Notes: generated by a model not told the origin, from the letters alone. A stretch of DNA of 64,000 nt from Arthrobacter sp. CAU 1506 (GCF_005047635.1 NZ_SUKC01000001.1:372001-436000), one strand, 5' to 3'; positions 10,864 to 19,693 are shown, counted from the first letter of the stretch. Numbers and translations: made by a program.

Positions 10864-11103
10864 ATGGGTGGTATGCAGATCACCGTTACGGTGCGCCACG
10901 ACTACCTCTCCGATACCGGTCGGATTGCCGAGCAGTTGACGGCTGGAGGCATGCACGTGGAAAACGTGCTCTCCACCCTGGGCATGATCACCGGTTCACT
11001 TCCGGATGGACAGCGTGCGGCCCTTGCCGGGATCGAAGGCGTCGAATCCGTCGACGAAGACCGCCAAGTGGTCCTTCCACCACCCGACTCGGACGTCCAA
11101 TAG
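10864..11103 (+). CDS. small I9-propeptide-like protein next to the subtilase
   Basis: 79 aa, with no signal peptide. Predicted order is strand (MQITVTV), helix (GRIAEQLTAGG), two strands (VENVLSTLGMITGSL), helix (DGQRAALAG), strand (VESVDEDRQVVL), which matches the beta-alpha-beta fold of subtilisin propeptides (inhibitor I9). Small proteins of this kind are, as I recall, sometimes labelled ketohydroxyglutarate aldolase in databases, but no aldolase motif is visible. Position right behind a subtilase suggests a trans-acting inhibitor or folding helper. The ATG at 10864 has GGAG seven bases upstream. The function is inferred, not shown. Confidence 0.7.
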   Translation: MGGMQITVTVRHDYLSDTGRIAEQLTAGGMHVENVLSTLGMITGSLPDGQRAALAGIEGVESVDEDRQVVLPPPDSDVQ

Positions 11104-11118
11104 CTTCGTCCCATTGCC

Positions 11119-11592
11119 TCAGCGGACAAAGTCGGGGACGCCCGTGGCCCCCAGCGCTGCCTTCAGCCTGGCCCGGTGATAATCGGTCAACTCCGGCAGT
11201 TCATCCAGTCCAAACCAGCCCACCTCGGCCGATTCGTCATCGTTGACCCGGGCCTCTCCGCTGACGTACCGGCAGCGGAAGTTCAGCGTCAGGAACTGGG
11301 CCTGATCGCCGTTGACGAATTCCATCGGACCTCCCGCATAGATTTCGGCCAGATGTTCAACGACCGCAACGACGCCGGTCTCCTCCAGAACCTCGCGCAC
11401 AACGCCCACGGCGGGTTGCTCCCCCGGATCCAGGATTCCGGTGATCAGCGTCCAGCGCCCGTTGTCCGCGCGGCGGCCCAGCAGCACCCGGTTTCGGTCA
11501 TCCAGCACCACGGCTGTGACCCCTGGCAGCCAGAGCAGGTCGTGGCCAATCTTCTCGCGCAGCCGCAGGACGAAATCGGGAGTAGGCATCAT
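11119..11592 (-). CDS. Nudix hydrolase
   Basis: A 157-aa pyrophosphohydrolase. The Nudix box is complete: GILDPGEQPAVGVVREVLEE plus TGVV, giving G-x5-E-x7-RE-x2-EE-x-G. The N-terminus (GVTAVVLDDRNRVLLGRRAD) resembles the ADP-ribose or 8-oxo-dGTP branch, but the substrate cannot be assigned. It is transcribed toward the subtilase pair and is convergent with it, 15 bases apart. The prepilin peptidase lies upstream on the same strand. Confidence 0.9.
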   Translation of the reverse strand: MMPTPDFVLRLREKIGHDLLWLPGVTAVVLDDRNRVLLGRRADNGRWTLITGILDPGEQPAVGVVREVLEETGVVAVVEHLAEIYAGGPMEFVNGDQAQFLTLNFRCRYVSGEARVNDDESAEVGWFGLDELPELTDYHRARLKAALGATGVPDFVR

Positions 11593-11606
11593 CCAAGCCT
11601 ACGTCG

Positions 11607-12110
11607 CTACGGGATCAGCAGCGCCACCCACGTTCCCGCAACCATGAACGGCCCGAACGGGACATGGCTGCTCAGGGTGCCGCGCCGCAGCAGCACCAGC
11701 AGCAGTCCGTACGCACCGCCCAACAGGAACGAGGCGAACGTTCCCCACAGCAGGTGTTCGAAACCCAGATAACCGAGGTACATTCCCAGCACGCCGGCGA
11801 GCTTGACGTCGCCAAATCCCATGCCCGCCGGATAAGCGAACCGGACGGTGAAGTAAAACGCCCAGAGCAAGGCGCCACCGGCCAACACGCGCCAGAAGAC
11901 CTGGCCGTCGTGGCCGGCCAGCGAGGCTGCGAGCAGCAGCACCGAGGAGACGGCATAGGCCGGAAACACGATCCGGTTCGGCAACCGGTGCGTGCGCAGA
12001 TCGATCCAGCTCAACCCAATCCCGACGACCAGCAGATAACCGCCAGCGGCCAACAGCAGCCAAAATGCCAGCGTATGGTCGGGCCACAGCAGCACCAATT
12101 CCTCGACCAT
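11607..12110 (-). CDS. A24-family prepilin peptidase (TadV/CpaA-like)
   Basis: Polytopic aspartyl protease that cleaves prepilin leader peptides at the membrane. The 167-aa protein has about five or six helices and both catalytic motifs: IDLRTHRLPN (first Asp) and GFGDVKLAG (second Asp). It lacks the N-methylating domain of PilD, fitting the short TadV/CpaA or archaeal type. The stop lies 14 bases before the Nudix start on the same strand. No pilin, ATPase or Tad gene is in the window, so its substrates must be elsewhere. Confidence 0.88.
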   Translation of the reverse strand: MVEELVLLWPDHTLAFWLLLAAGGYLLVVGIGLSWIDLRTHRLPNRIVFPAYAVSSVLLLAASLAGHDGQVFWRVLAGGALLWAFYFTVRFAYPAGMGFGDVKLAGVLGMYLGYLGFEHLLWGTFASFLLGGAYGLLLVLLRRGTLSSHVPFGPFMVAGTWVALLIP

Positions 12111-12168
12111 GGACCCAACCTACTGCACCCCGAGCCGGGCCGCGTGACCCGGCCGCTACACTGTGGAT

Positions 12169-12954
12169 ATGAACGGCGCCAGCGTGCTGAGAACCGGCGA
12201 CGCGGCCGGCAATGCGGAAGTTTTCAGATGCCTTTGCCGGTCCTCGCCGTGGAAGTGGGACTCGCTGCGGTTCGAACTGCGCGCCGTCAACCCCGGTGCG
12301 GAGGAGGACCCGTCTGCCGGCATGTTGCGTGCGTGGACCCGCCGTCCTGGTGCCCTCCGGGTTGAGTCGGCCGAGGGCCAGTTGCTGTACAGCACCACAG
12401 GTATCAACGACTCGCGCGATGGCTTCTACGTCAGCGCCACCCGCAAGTCCTGGTTGCTGCCGCCGCATCTGGTGACACCCGTGTTCAACGGCATCGATCT
12501 GGTGAGCCGCCGGCCCGAGGCCGCGTACGGGGAACCGATCTTCGGCAACGGACGCTGGTCGGCGATGCTGGATCCGGTTGAACTGGCCGGCAATGCTCCG
12601 GTGGCCTACGAAACTCCCTTCGCCAACCCGGTCGAGATTCATGAACTGAGCGAAACCGAACGCGGGGGCCGCCACACACTGGAGGCCGTCGTCTCGCCCA
12701 ACCTCACCTACCGGCCCTACGACGCCGACAACCCGCTGCTGCTGGAAGGCCACACTCGGGTGCGGATCGACTGGCGGACGGGAATTTGTGTCTCTGCGGT
12801 TGCCTTGGACGGGCCGCTGCAGGGACGCGGCCATTCGCTGACCATTCTGGGTGTGGACGAGTACATGCTCGACGACCTGTTCCTCGAGGTCAGCATGAAC
12901 CTCACCGATGTGCGGGAACACATTCCTTGGCCGGTCCGGCCTCATCCGGCTTGA
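12169..12954 (+). CDS. unrecognised protein
   Basis: I do not recognise this 261-aa protein. It is soluble, with no signal peptide or membrane helix and no repeats. Visible local features are a Trp-rich N-terminal stretch (SPWKWDSLRFELR), an acidic middle and a C-terminal segment (EVSMNLTDVREHIPWPVRP). Codon usage is normal for the window and the frame is uninterrupted, so it is probably a real gene. GTG at 12163 is an alternative start. It is divergent from the prepilin peptidase gene and upstream of a SARP regulator, which gives no firm functional clue. Confidence 0.65.
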   Translation: MNGASVLRTGDAAGNAEVFRCLCRSSPWKWDSLRFELRAVNPGAEEDPSAGMLRAWTRRPGALRVESAEGQLLYSTTGINDSRDGFYVSATRKSWLLPPHLVTPVFNGIDLVSRRPEAAYGEPIFGNGRWSAMLDPVELAGNAPVAYETPFANPVEIHELSETERGGRHTLEAVVSPNLTYRPYDADNPLLLEGHTRVRIDWRTGICVSAVALDGPLQGRGHSLTILGVDEYMLDDLFLEVSMNLTDVREHIPWPVRPHPA

Positions 12955-13144
12955 CCGCTCTGCTCCGGCGCTGACCGGGCCCTGGCTTTGGGGGGACGAG
13001 GGCCAGGGCCCGGCGGCGTGGGCTCCGGGCCGACCTGCGGTGCAGCACTGGTACCGCGTGCGCTGCACCGCAGGCCTCGGAGGCACGATGACAGAATCGC
13101 CGGGGCTCCTTGGGAAAACCCGGTGTTGTACCGCACCCCCGCAA

Positions 13145-13232
13145 ATTGGGGGTGCAGGAATCCCCCACGATGGGCTGTCCTGCCACGACGATCACATCAC
13201 ACGATGGTTATGTACTCATTGGGGGGTGCATG
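13145..13232 (+). repeat. direct repeat pair upstream of the SARP gene
   Basis: ATTGGGGGTGCA at 13145-13156 recurs as ATTGGGGGGTGCA at 13218-13230, one base longer, 73 bases apart. SARP regulators bind direct repeats near promoters, so these could be an autoregulatory site; the spacing is larger than usual. The rest of the 12955-13229 spacer holds GC-rich sequence with no other clear signal. Confidence 0.35.
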
Positions 13233-14195
13233 CTACGAGGGGGAATCGTGGAGCAAATGAGTGGACGGGCCGTGCCCGTTTCAGTTCAAATGATCGGAAA
13301 TTTGCGTATTTCGCGGGGAAATACCGTGTTGACGGCGGAGAAGCTCGGTGGACCAAAACCACGTCAGGTTCTGGAGATCCTGCTCTTGAACGTCGGTTCG
13401 CCGATGTCCAAAGACCGTCTGGTGGACATGTTGTGGGGCGGTCGGGCGCCAGGCGAAGCCTTGGCCACTCTGGAAAGCTACGTCAGCATCTTGCGCCGCA
13501 ACCTGCAACCCGGCAGTGCCAAGTCCGGGCCGCTGCGCACAGCCAACGGCGGCTACATGATTGACCGGGAGATGGTCGACGTCGATTTGTACCGGTTCCA
13601 GCGGCTGCTTCGCGCCGCCGAGTTCGCCTCTCCGGCCAGCGCTTATCCGTTGTTGACCGATGCGCTCTCGCTAGCGTCCGGGCCCCTGCTCGGGGATGAA
13701 CTAACGCCGGAATGGGCTGAGGAAGCGCGGGCCGCCCACGCGGAGATGGTGCAGCATGCCCAATTGTTGGCGGCGGAGGCCGCGTTGACCCTAGGGCGGG
13801 CCGATGAGGCGGTGCTCTGGGCGCAGCGCTGCATCGCTGCCGCTCCGTTGAACGAAGCGGCTTGGACAGCACTCATCGTGGGGCTGGAGCAAAGCGACCG
13901 GCATGCCGATGGGCTGCAGGCCTATGAACGGTGCCGGCGTCTCTTCAGCGACGAACTGGGGTGTTGCCCGGGTCCTGGCCTGCAGGAAGTGTACGGGCGG
14001 CTGCTGCACGCCACCGCCGAGTCCAGCTTGTCGGAGGTGCTCGGCGCGCTCCTGGTCCTCAACGAACGGTTGGCGCCGTCGGACAACCGCACCCCGACCG
14101 CGCATCGGATGGCTTCTGTCCCGCTCGAATCCCATTACGCCGCGGCTGGGGATATCGTCAAGACCTTCCTGACCAAGGCGCTCATGGCCGGCTGA
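13230..14195 (+). CDS. SARP-family (AfsR/DnrI-type) transcriptional regulator
   Basis: A winged-helix DNA-binding domain (OmpR type, about residues 15-95, with PRQVLEILLLNVGSPMSKDR and LVDMLWGG) is followed by a bacterial transcriptional activation domain (BTAD) of TPR-like helices with YERCRRLFSDELGCCPGP. There is no NB-ARC module, so it is a small SARP. In Streptomyces these activate specialised metabolism; in Micrococcaceae the targets are mostly unknown. Start choice is open: ATG 13230, GTG 13248 (with AGGGGG upstream) or ATG 13257. A response-regulator/kinase pair follows on the same strand, and no biosynthetic cluster is nearby. Confidence 0.85.
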   Translation: MLRGGIVEQMSGRAVPVSVQMIGNLRISRGNTVLTAEKLGGPKPRQVLEILLLNVGSPMSKDRLVDMLWGGRAPGEALATLESYVSILRRNLQPGSAKSGPLRTANGGYMIDREMVDVDLYRFQRLLRAAEFASPASAYPLLTDALSLASGPLLGDELTPEWAEEARAAHAEMVQHAQLLAAEAALTLGRADEAVLWAQRCIAAAPLNEAAWTALIVGLEQSDRHADGLQAYERCRRLFSDELGCCPGPGLQEVYGRLLHATAESSLSEVLGALLVLNERLAPSDNRTPTAHRMASVPLESHYAAAGDIVKTFLTKALMAG

Positions 14196-14296
14196 AGAAC
14201 ATGGAGATCTGCCCCGTTCGGAGTATGTACAACCTTTCACTGGCCATGCATACTCATAGTGGGGTCAAGTCCATAGTGTCTTGAGTTGGGGTAAAA

Positions 14297-14962
14297 ATGA
14301 GCTCTTTGGGGAATGAGCATGAACTCCGTGTTGCCGTGGTGGATGACCACACCACGTTCGCGGAGCTGTTGTCTGATGCGCTGGGCAGGGAGCCGGATCT
14401 GATCAACGTCGGCAATGCCGCCGGCGTTGGTGAAGCGGTCGCCTTGTGCCGTCGGGCCAGGCCGGATGTAGTGATCATGGACTACCACCTGCCCGACGGC
14501 AACGGGCTGGACGCCGCCCAACAGATCCTTGCGTCCGAGCCCGCTACCCGGATCATCCTGCTGACCGGCAACCCGTCGCCCGAGGTACTCGCCCGTGCCG
14601 CCAGCTCGGGCCTGTGCGGGTTCCTGCCCAAAGACGGATCGCTGTCCACCCTGCTGGAGACCATCCGCTCTGCCAAGAGCGGCAGCATGGTGGTCTATCC
14701 CGCCATCCTCAGCCAAAACCGCCGGACGCCCGCTGCCAAGCCGCCGGGTACCCCGGCGTTGACCGAACGTGAGCACCAGGTGCTGGCCTTGATGGCTGCC
14801 GGCTACGACGTCCGCACCAATTCCCGGACGCTGGGCATCTCCCAGCACACCTGCCGGGGTTATGTGAAGTCGATTCTGGCCAAGCTCGGTGCCCATTCGC
14901 AGCTTGAGGCCGTCGCCACGGCGCAACGGCTGGAGCTGCTGGATGCTGGCCATGAGCGTTGA
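14297..14962 (+). CDS. NarL/FixJ-family response regulator
   Basis: 221 aa. The receiver domain (1-120) has the acidic pair in VVDDH, phospho-acceptor Asp62 in VIMDYHLPDG, and the conserved Lys112 in FLPKDG. A LuxR-type helix-turn-helix follows (about 150-215): LTEREHQVLALMAAGYD and the recognition helix region GISQHTCRGYVKSILAKLGA. Its stop overlaps the kinase start, so the two are translationally coupled and are a cognate pair. The start at 14297 has only a weak GGGGT upstream. Target genes are not evident. Confidence 0.93.
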   Translation: MSSLGNEHELRVAVVDDHTTFAELLSDALGREPDLINVGNAAGVGEAVALCRRARPDVVIMDYHLPDGNGLDAAQQILASEPATRIILLTGNPSPEVLARAASSGLCGFLPKDGSLSTLLETIRSAKSGSMVVYPAILSQNRRTPAAKPPGTPALTEREHQVLALMAAGYDVRTNSRTLGISQHTCRGYVKSILAKLGAHSQLEAVATAQRLELLDAGHER

Positions 14963-16337
14963 CCTGGGCTCCCGATTCCGGCGCAGCGTGCTCTTCGACT
15001 CCGGGAGCGAAGGGCGGAGGCGGAAGGGCTCGGAAATGCAGGCGGCGGTGCGGCGCTTCACGCTGTCCGGGCTGGCAGCCTTGATCATCGTCGCGATTCC
15101 TGTGGTCGTGGTGGCCCGTTCCTTGGCCGTCGACCAGGCGCTGGCTCACGTTGCCGAACGCACCAAGCAGATTGTGGAGCATGAATTTGCCCCGGACGTC
15201 ACGGATGCCCTGCTGGCCGGGGATGCCGCAGCCGTGGCGGAACTGGATGCCGAAGTTGACCCGCTGATCCGCGACGGCCACATTCTCAGGGTGACGGTCG
15301 GGGATGCAGACGGGACGATCCTCTATTCGGACCTCGATGAGCTGGTCGGACAGCAGTTCGACCTTCCCGACAACCTCTCGGCCCAGCTCCAGGACGGCAC
15401 ACCCGTCTCGGTGTTGGGCGCGCCGACCGGCGGCCCCGATCTCTTCGAAGTGGACCACGACAAATTCGTGGAAGTCTACGTCCAAGCGACCGGGGGCAAC
15501 GGCAGCGACTACATCTTCGAGTTGATCTATCCACCGGATGAAATCAACCGCATGGAAGACGAGATGCTCGGCATCCTTCCCGTCGTCCTGGTGGCGCTGG
15601 CGGTGCTGCAATTGCTCCAGCTGGCCCCTGCCATCCGCATGGCGCGCCGCCTGCAAGACGACGGCGAAGTCCGCCGCCGATTGCTCCAGCAGTCGATTAC
15701 CGCTTCGGATCGTGAACGCCAGAAGCTGGCCCGCACCCTGCATGACGATGTCATCCAGGATTTGGCTGCCCTGGCCTACAGTTTGGAATCACGCGAACAG
15801 CAGCAGACAAAGCCAGACCACGCCTTCCAGACGCTGGCCAAGAACATTGTCCAGGGCAGCATCGCCAGTCTGCGCCGGATCACCGTGGCGCTGTATCCGC
15901 CCGATCTCTCGGCCATGGGACTGCCGGTTGCCCTGGACGGATTGGGCGAGCTGGTCCGGAGACGAGGGGCGGAGTGGCAGTTGGAAATCGAGGCTTCGGC
16001 CCCGACGGACATGGTCCGGCCTGCCCTGCTCTACCGGGTTGCACGGGAGGCCGTGACCAATGCCGCCAAGCATGCGTCCGCCCAGGTGGTGCGGGTGTCG
16101 CTCAGGGACTGGGGGGACGCAGTGTTACTCGAAATTGTCGACGACGGCGACGGCTTCAGTCCGGCGGATGCGGCGCGCGAAGGCCACCTCGGGCTCCGCA
16201 TCCTACGCGACACGGTGCATGATGCCGGCGGCACCTTGCATATTGAATCCGCATCGGGTGCCGGAACCCGAGTCTCCGTGACCCTGCCGTCCGCTGGCGT
16301 TGACAGCCCGATTCTGGCCAACCGCAGCAACGCCTGA
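14952..16337 (+). CDS. HisKA_3 sensor histidine kinase
   Basis: 461 aa. One helix at about 35-55 and a second at about 205-225 flank an extracytoplasmic sensor of some 150 residues (Cache-like by size and position, VGDADGTILYSDLDELVG). The dimerisation/phosphotransfer segment has the His in LARTLHDDVIQDLAAL, and the ATPase has the N-box region AREAVTNAAKHA and G motifs DDGDGFS and GAGTRVSV. ATG 14952 overlaps the regulator stop; ATG 14943 is equally in frame. A rare TTA leucine codon is in frame at 16125-16127. It phosphorylates the regulator upstream; the signal is unknown. Confidence 0.92.
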   Translation: MSVDLGSRFRRSVLFDSGSEGRRRKGSEMQAAVRRFTLSGLAALIIVAIPVVVVARSLAVDQALAHVAERTKQIVEHEFAPDVTDALLAGDAAAVAELDAEVDPLIRDGHILRVTVGDADGTILYSDLDELVGQQFDLPDNLSAQLQDGTPVSVLGAPTGGPDLFEVDHDKFVEVYVQATGGNGSDYIFELIYPPDEINRMEDEMLGILPVVLVALAVLQLLQLAPAIRMARRLQDDGEVRRRLLQQSITASDRERQKLARTLHDDVIQDLAALAYSLESREQQQTKPDHAFQTLAKNIVQGSIASLRRITVALYPPDLSAMGLPVALDGLGELVRRRGAEWQLEIEASAPTDMVRPALLYRVAREAVTNAAKHASAQVVRVSLRDWGDAVLLEIVDDGDGFSPADAAREGHLGLRILRDTVHDAGGTLHIESASGAGTRVSVTLPSAGVDSPILANRSNA

Positions 16338-16351
16338 TCGGACCGGGCTGG

Positions 16352-17749
16352 CTAAATCTCCGCGCCCTCCAACAGCTCGGTCACCAGCGCTGCGATGGGT
16401 GAGCGTTCGGACCGGGTCAGCGTCACATGGCCGAAGAGCGGATGTCCTTTGAGCGTCTCCACCACCGCCGCAATGCCGTCGTGCCTGCCCACCCGCAGGT
16501 TGTCCCGCTGCGCCACATCATGGGTGAGGACGATCTTGGAGTTCTGGCCGATCCGGCTCATCACCGTGAGCAGGACGTTCTTCTCCAGGGACTGCGCCTC
16601 GTCCACGATCACGAAGGAGTCGTGCAGCGAGCGGCCCCGGATATGGGTCAGCGGCAGCACCTCCAGCATGCCGCGGTCCATGACTTCCTCGACAACCTCG
16701 GTAGAGACCAGCGCGCCGAGGGTGTCGAACACCGCCTGCGCCCACGGGTTCATTTTTTCCGATTCGGAGCCTGGCAGGTACCCCAGCTCCTGCCCGCCGA
16801 CGGCATACAGTGGCCGGAACACCACGACTTTCCGGTGCTCTCGCCGCTCCAGCACGGCTTCGAGTCCGGCGCAGAGCGCCAGCGCGGACTTTCCGGTTCC
16901 GGCGCGGCCGCCGAGTGAGACGATCCCCACCTCCGGGTCCATCAACAGGTCGATCGCCAGCCGCTGCTCTGCGGAACGCCCGTGCAGGCCGAACACATCG
17001 CGGTCGCCCTTGACCAGCCGTACCTGTTTGTCCGCGCCGACGCGGCCCAGTGCGGAACCGCGGCTGGACAGCAGCACCAATCCGGTATTGGCGGGCATCT
17101 CCGCTGCCGCCGGAATGAATACCGGCTCATGCGCGTACAGAGTGTTGACGTCGTCGTCGGCCGCGTCCAGTTCGGCCACCCCGGTCCAGCCCGAGTCCTT
17201 GACCAGTTCGTTGCGGTACTCATCTGCCTGGAGCCCCATCGCGGACGCTTTCACCCGCATCGGCAGGTCCTTGGAGACAACCGTAACGTTGCGTCCCTCG
17301 TCGGCCAGGTTCTTGGCCACCGCCAGAATCCGGCTGTCGTTGTCGCCGCCGCGGAACCCGGCGGGCAGCACCTCCGGTGAGATGTGGTTCAGTTCCACCC
17401 GCAACGTGCCGCCGTCGGCGCCAAGCGGGATGGGCTGGTTGAGGCCGCCGTGCTGCACGCGCAGGTCGTCGAGCAGGCGAAGCGCCTGGCGGGCAAAATA
17501 TCCCAGTTCCGGATCGTGCCGCTTGCCTTCAAGCTCGGTGATCACCACCACCGGCAGGATGACTTCGTGCTCGGCGAACCGCAGCAGTGCCCGGGGATCG
17601 GACAGCAACACGGAAGTGTCCAGAACATAAGAGGCCCGAGTTGCTTCCGCTTCCCCGGCGGAAACAACAAGACCGGACGAGGTGGCAGCTTCGGGCTGCT
17701 TCCCAAGTCCGGTCGTGGCGGTGCGGCGCTGGTTATTGCTGGCGGTCAT
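16352..17749 (-). CDS. PhoH-family protein with N-terminal PIN domain
   Basis: 465 aa. The N-terminal PIN-type nuclease fold has [15 protein letters not shown] and conserved acids ([10 protein letters not shown]), and the C-terminal PhoH ATPase has Walker A GRAGTGKS, a Walker B-like VIVDEAQ and SRIGQNSK. In mycobacteria this PIN-PhoH architecture is an RNA helicase/ribonuclease. The ATG at 17749 is preferred over 17770 because GGGAG lies upstream. It is convergent with the histidine kinase gene, 14 bases apart. A TTAC-type palindrome lies about 160 bases upstream of the start. Confidence 0.9.
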   Translation of the reverse strand: MTASNNQRRTATTGLGKQPEAATSSGLVVSAGEAEATRASYVLDTSVLLSDPRALLRFAEHEVILPVVVITELEGKRHDPELGYFARQALRLLDDLRVQHGGLNQPIPLGADGGTLRVELNHISPEVLPAGFRGGDNDSRILAVAKNLADEGRNVTVVSKDLPMRVKASAMGLQADEYRNELVKDSGWTGVAELDAADDDVNTLYAHEPVFIPAAAEMPANTGLVLLSSRGSALGRVGADKQVRLVKGDRDVFGLHGRSAEQRLAIDLLMDPEVGIVSLGGRAGTGKSALALCAGLEAVLERREHRKVVVFRPLYAVGGQELGYLPGSESEKMNPWAQAVFDTLGALVSTEVVEEVMDRGMLEVLPLTHIRGRSLHDSFVIVDEAQSLEKNVLLTVMSRIGQNSKIVLTHDVAQRDNLRVGRHDGIAAVVETLKGHPLFGHVTLTRSERSPIAALVTELLEGAEI

Positions 17750-17909
17750 GCTGGCTCCCGTCCGGAGCACGACGGCTCCGAAGCTCTGGTGCGGGGCGCG
17801 GACGGTAGGGCCACCAGGCCGGAACCGGCCTCCCCCGATGCAGCGTTCGCTCTGCGCATCAAACTGGTGGCCTCCCGATCAATCTGCGGATTGCTGACTG
17901 ATGGTCCCA

Positions 17910-17927
17910 AATTACGCTGATGTAATT
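17910..17927. promoter_or_regulatory. AATTAC-N6-GTAATT palindrome upstream of phoH
   Basis: Six-bp inverted repeat with a 6-base centre (GCTGAT) in the phoH upstream region. It shares the TTAC-N6-GTAA core with sites near uppS/trhA and livK. The rest of 17750-18017 shows no gene. Confidence 0.4.
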
Positions 17928-18017
17928 CGCCAGCACAAGAGCCGGAGCCATGTCGAGTTTGCGAATTTTGGATGAACCGAACGACGCCGGCGCGTCAGCT
18001 GTTCCTGCCGGCCCGCC

Positions 18018-18779
18018 TCAGGCGCCGAAACGCCGCTGCCGGCTGGCGTAATCGCGCAACGCCCGCAGGAAGTCGAGGCGCCGGAAGTCAGGCCACAGCG
18101 CCTCGCAAAAGTAATATTCGCTGTAGGCGCTCTGCCACATCAGGAAGCCGGACAGCCGCTGTTCGCCGGACGTCCTGATCACCAGGTCCGGGTCCGGCTG
18201 GCCGCTGGTGTAGAGGTACTGGGAAATATCGTCCACGGTCAACGCGTCCGCGACCTCCGCCAGGCCCCTGCCGTCGGCCTCTGCGTGGCGCAACAGGCCC
18301 TTGACCGCGTCAACAATTTCCCGGCGGCCACCGTAGCCCACTGCCACGTTGACATGGACACCCTCCACGGCTGCGGTTTGCTCACCCAGGCTGCGGAGTT
18401 TGGCGGCAAGGTCTGCAGGGAGCGTCTCCAACGCACCGACGGGATGGACGCGCACGTTCTTGCCCTCGCCCAACCGGTCCAAGGTATTGCCGATGACACC
18501 CAGCAACTCCCGCAGCTCGTCTTCCGAGCGGCCCATATTGTCCGTGGACAGCATGTAGAGCGTGACCACCTTGACGCCCAGGTCGCCGCACCAGCCGAGG
18601 AACTCAAGAATCTTGTCCGCGCCGGCTTGATGCCCTTCCCTCGTCGGCGCTCCGGCCAGCCTGGCCCAGCGCCGATTGCCGTCCACCACCACTCCAATGT
18701 GGCCCGGGATGCGGTTTGGGGCCAGCGAGCGCTGCAGGCGACGCTCATAGAGGCGGTAGAGGACGCCGGGAAGTGACAC
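18018..18779 (-). CDS. cis-isoprenyl diphosphate synthase (isoprenyl transferase)
   Basis: Condenses isopentenyl diphosphate onto an allylic primer to make Z-prenyl diphosphates used as sugar or peptidoglycan carriers. Motifs are clear: HIGVVVDGNRRWA near the N-terminus with the catalytic Asp, YGGRREIVDA, DLVIRTSGEQRLSGF and the C-terminal LWPDF. The product is either undecaprenyl or short-chain (Z-FPP type); actinobacteria often have both, and sequence alone does not settle it here. The frame extends far upstream; I choose the GTG at 18779 with AGGAAGG upstream (253 aa), though GTG 18809 is possible. Confidence 0.93.
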   Translation of the reverse strand: MSLPGVLYRLYERRLQRSLAPNRIPGHIGVVVDGNRRWARLAGAPTREGHQAGADKILEFLGWCGDLGVKVVTLYMLSTDNMGRSEDELRELLGVIGNTLDRLGEGKNVRVHPVGALETLPADLAAKLRSLGEQTAAVEGVHVNVAVGYGGRREIVDAVKGLLRHAEADGRGLAEVADALTVDDISQYLYTSGQPDPDLVIRTSGEQRLSGFLMWQSAYSEYYFCEALWPDFRRLDFLRALRDYASRQRRFGA

Positions 18780-18855
18780 CGCACCCTGCCTTCCTGATCG
18801 CCCATTCACGACTTCGAATTCTATCCTCCCGCTCGGGCGGTCCCGAACACACCCC

Positions 18856-18875
18856 TTGTTACCCGTGAGTAACAA
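18856..18875. promoter_or_regulatory. TTGTTAC-N6-GTAACAA palindrome in the uppS-like/trhA intergenic region
   Basis: Perfect 7-bp inverted repeat around CCGTGA, between the divergent isoprenyl transferase and trhA genes and 28 bases before the trhA ATG. Placement fits an operator for one or both promoters. Confidence 0.5.
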
Positions 18876-18902
18876 AAGGCGCGCGGGCGCTAGAATATCC
18901 GC

Positions 18903-19658
18903 ATGAGTGAACACCGTGCTGCTGCCGGGCCGTACCCACGCGATATTGACGGTTCGAGGGCACGGGTAGAGGCGACGGACGGACCGGTCGAGCGGGCTGT
19001 TGAGCAGGTTGCGGACGCACTCAATATCAAACCGAAGTTTCGCGGCTGGCTGCATGCCGGTGCCACTCCCCTGGCCTTGGCAGCAGGGATCGTCCTCGTG
19101 GCGCTCGCGCCGACTGCGACCGGAAAATGGGCTTGCGCGGTCTATGCCTTGACCGGGCTATTGCTCTTCGGCGTCAGCGCCGTCTACCACCGCGGCAACT
19201 GGAGCCCGCCGGTCAAGCTGCTGCTCAAGCGTCTGGACCATACCAACATCATGCTGGTCATCGCCGGCACCTACACGCCGCTGGCGTGGGCACTGCTGGA
19301 ACCGCCGAAGGCCACGCTGTTGCTCTGGCTGATCTGGGCCGGCGCCATCGCCGGTGTCGGTTTCCGGGTGCTCTGGCCGCACGCCCCGCGTTGGCTCTAC
19401 GTCCCGATCTATTGCGCGCTGGGACTCGCGGCGCTGTTCTACTTGCCCGACTTCTTCGCTGCCAGCGTCCCCGCCGCGGTGCTGATCTGCGCGGGCGGCG
19501 CGTTCTACATTGCCGGTGCCGTCGTTTACGGAATCAAGCGGCCGAACTTCTCGGTGACCTGGTTCGGATTCCACGAGTTCTTCCACGCCTTCACCGTGGT
19601 GGCTTTCGTTTGCCACTACATTGCCATCATGATCGCGGTGCTTGGCTCCACCGGCTAA
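18903..19658 (+). CDS. trhA: PAQR-family membrane protein (hemolysin III / TrhA)
   Basis: A 251-aa integral membrane protein with seven helices and the family's metal-site residues: SAVYHRGNW, LKRLDHTNIMLVIAGTYTPL and a C-terminal FHEFFHAFTVVAFVCHY with two His. In other bacteria TrhA affects membrane fluidity; haemolytic activity is historical naming. The ~45-residue N-terminus is hydrophilic. The ATG at 18903 is preceded by a palindromic operator candidate. It is divergent from the isoprenyl transferase gene. Confidence 0.9.
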   Translation: MSEHRAAAGPYPRDIDGSRARVEATDGPVERAVEQVADALNIKPKFRGWLHAGATPLALAAGIVLVALAPTATGKWACAVYALTGLLLFGVSAVYHRGNWSPPVKLLLKRLDHTNIMLVIAGTYTPLAWALLEPPKATLLLWLIWAGAIAGVGFRVLWPHAPRWLYVPIYCALGLAALFYLPDFFAASVPAAVLICAGGAFYIAGAVVYGIKRPNFSVTWFGFHEFFHAFTVVAFVCHYIAIMIAVLGSTG

Positions 19659-19665
19659 GGACCGC

Positions 19666-19693
19666 CGCCGGCGTCAGAGGCGTCCGGCGTTTT
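19666..19693 (+). terminator. weak intrinsic terminator after trhA
   Basis: CGCCGG/CCGGCG stem (19666-19671, 19684-19689) followed by TTTTG, just downstream of trhA and before the convergent YyaL-like gene. Confidence 0.45.
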
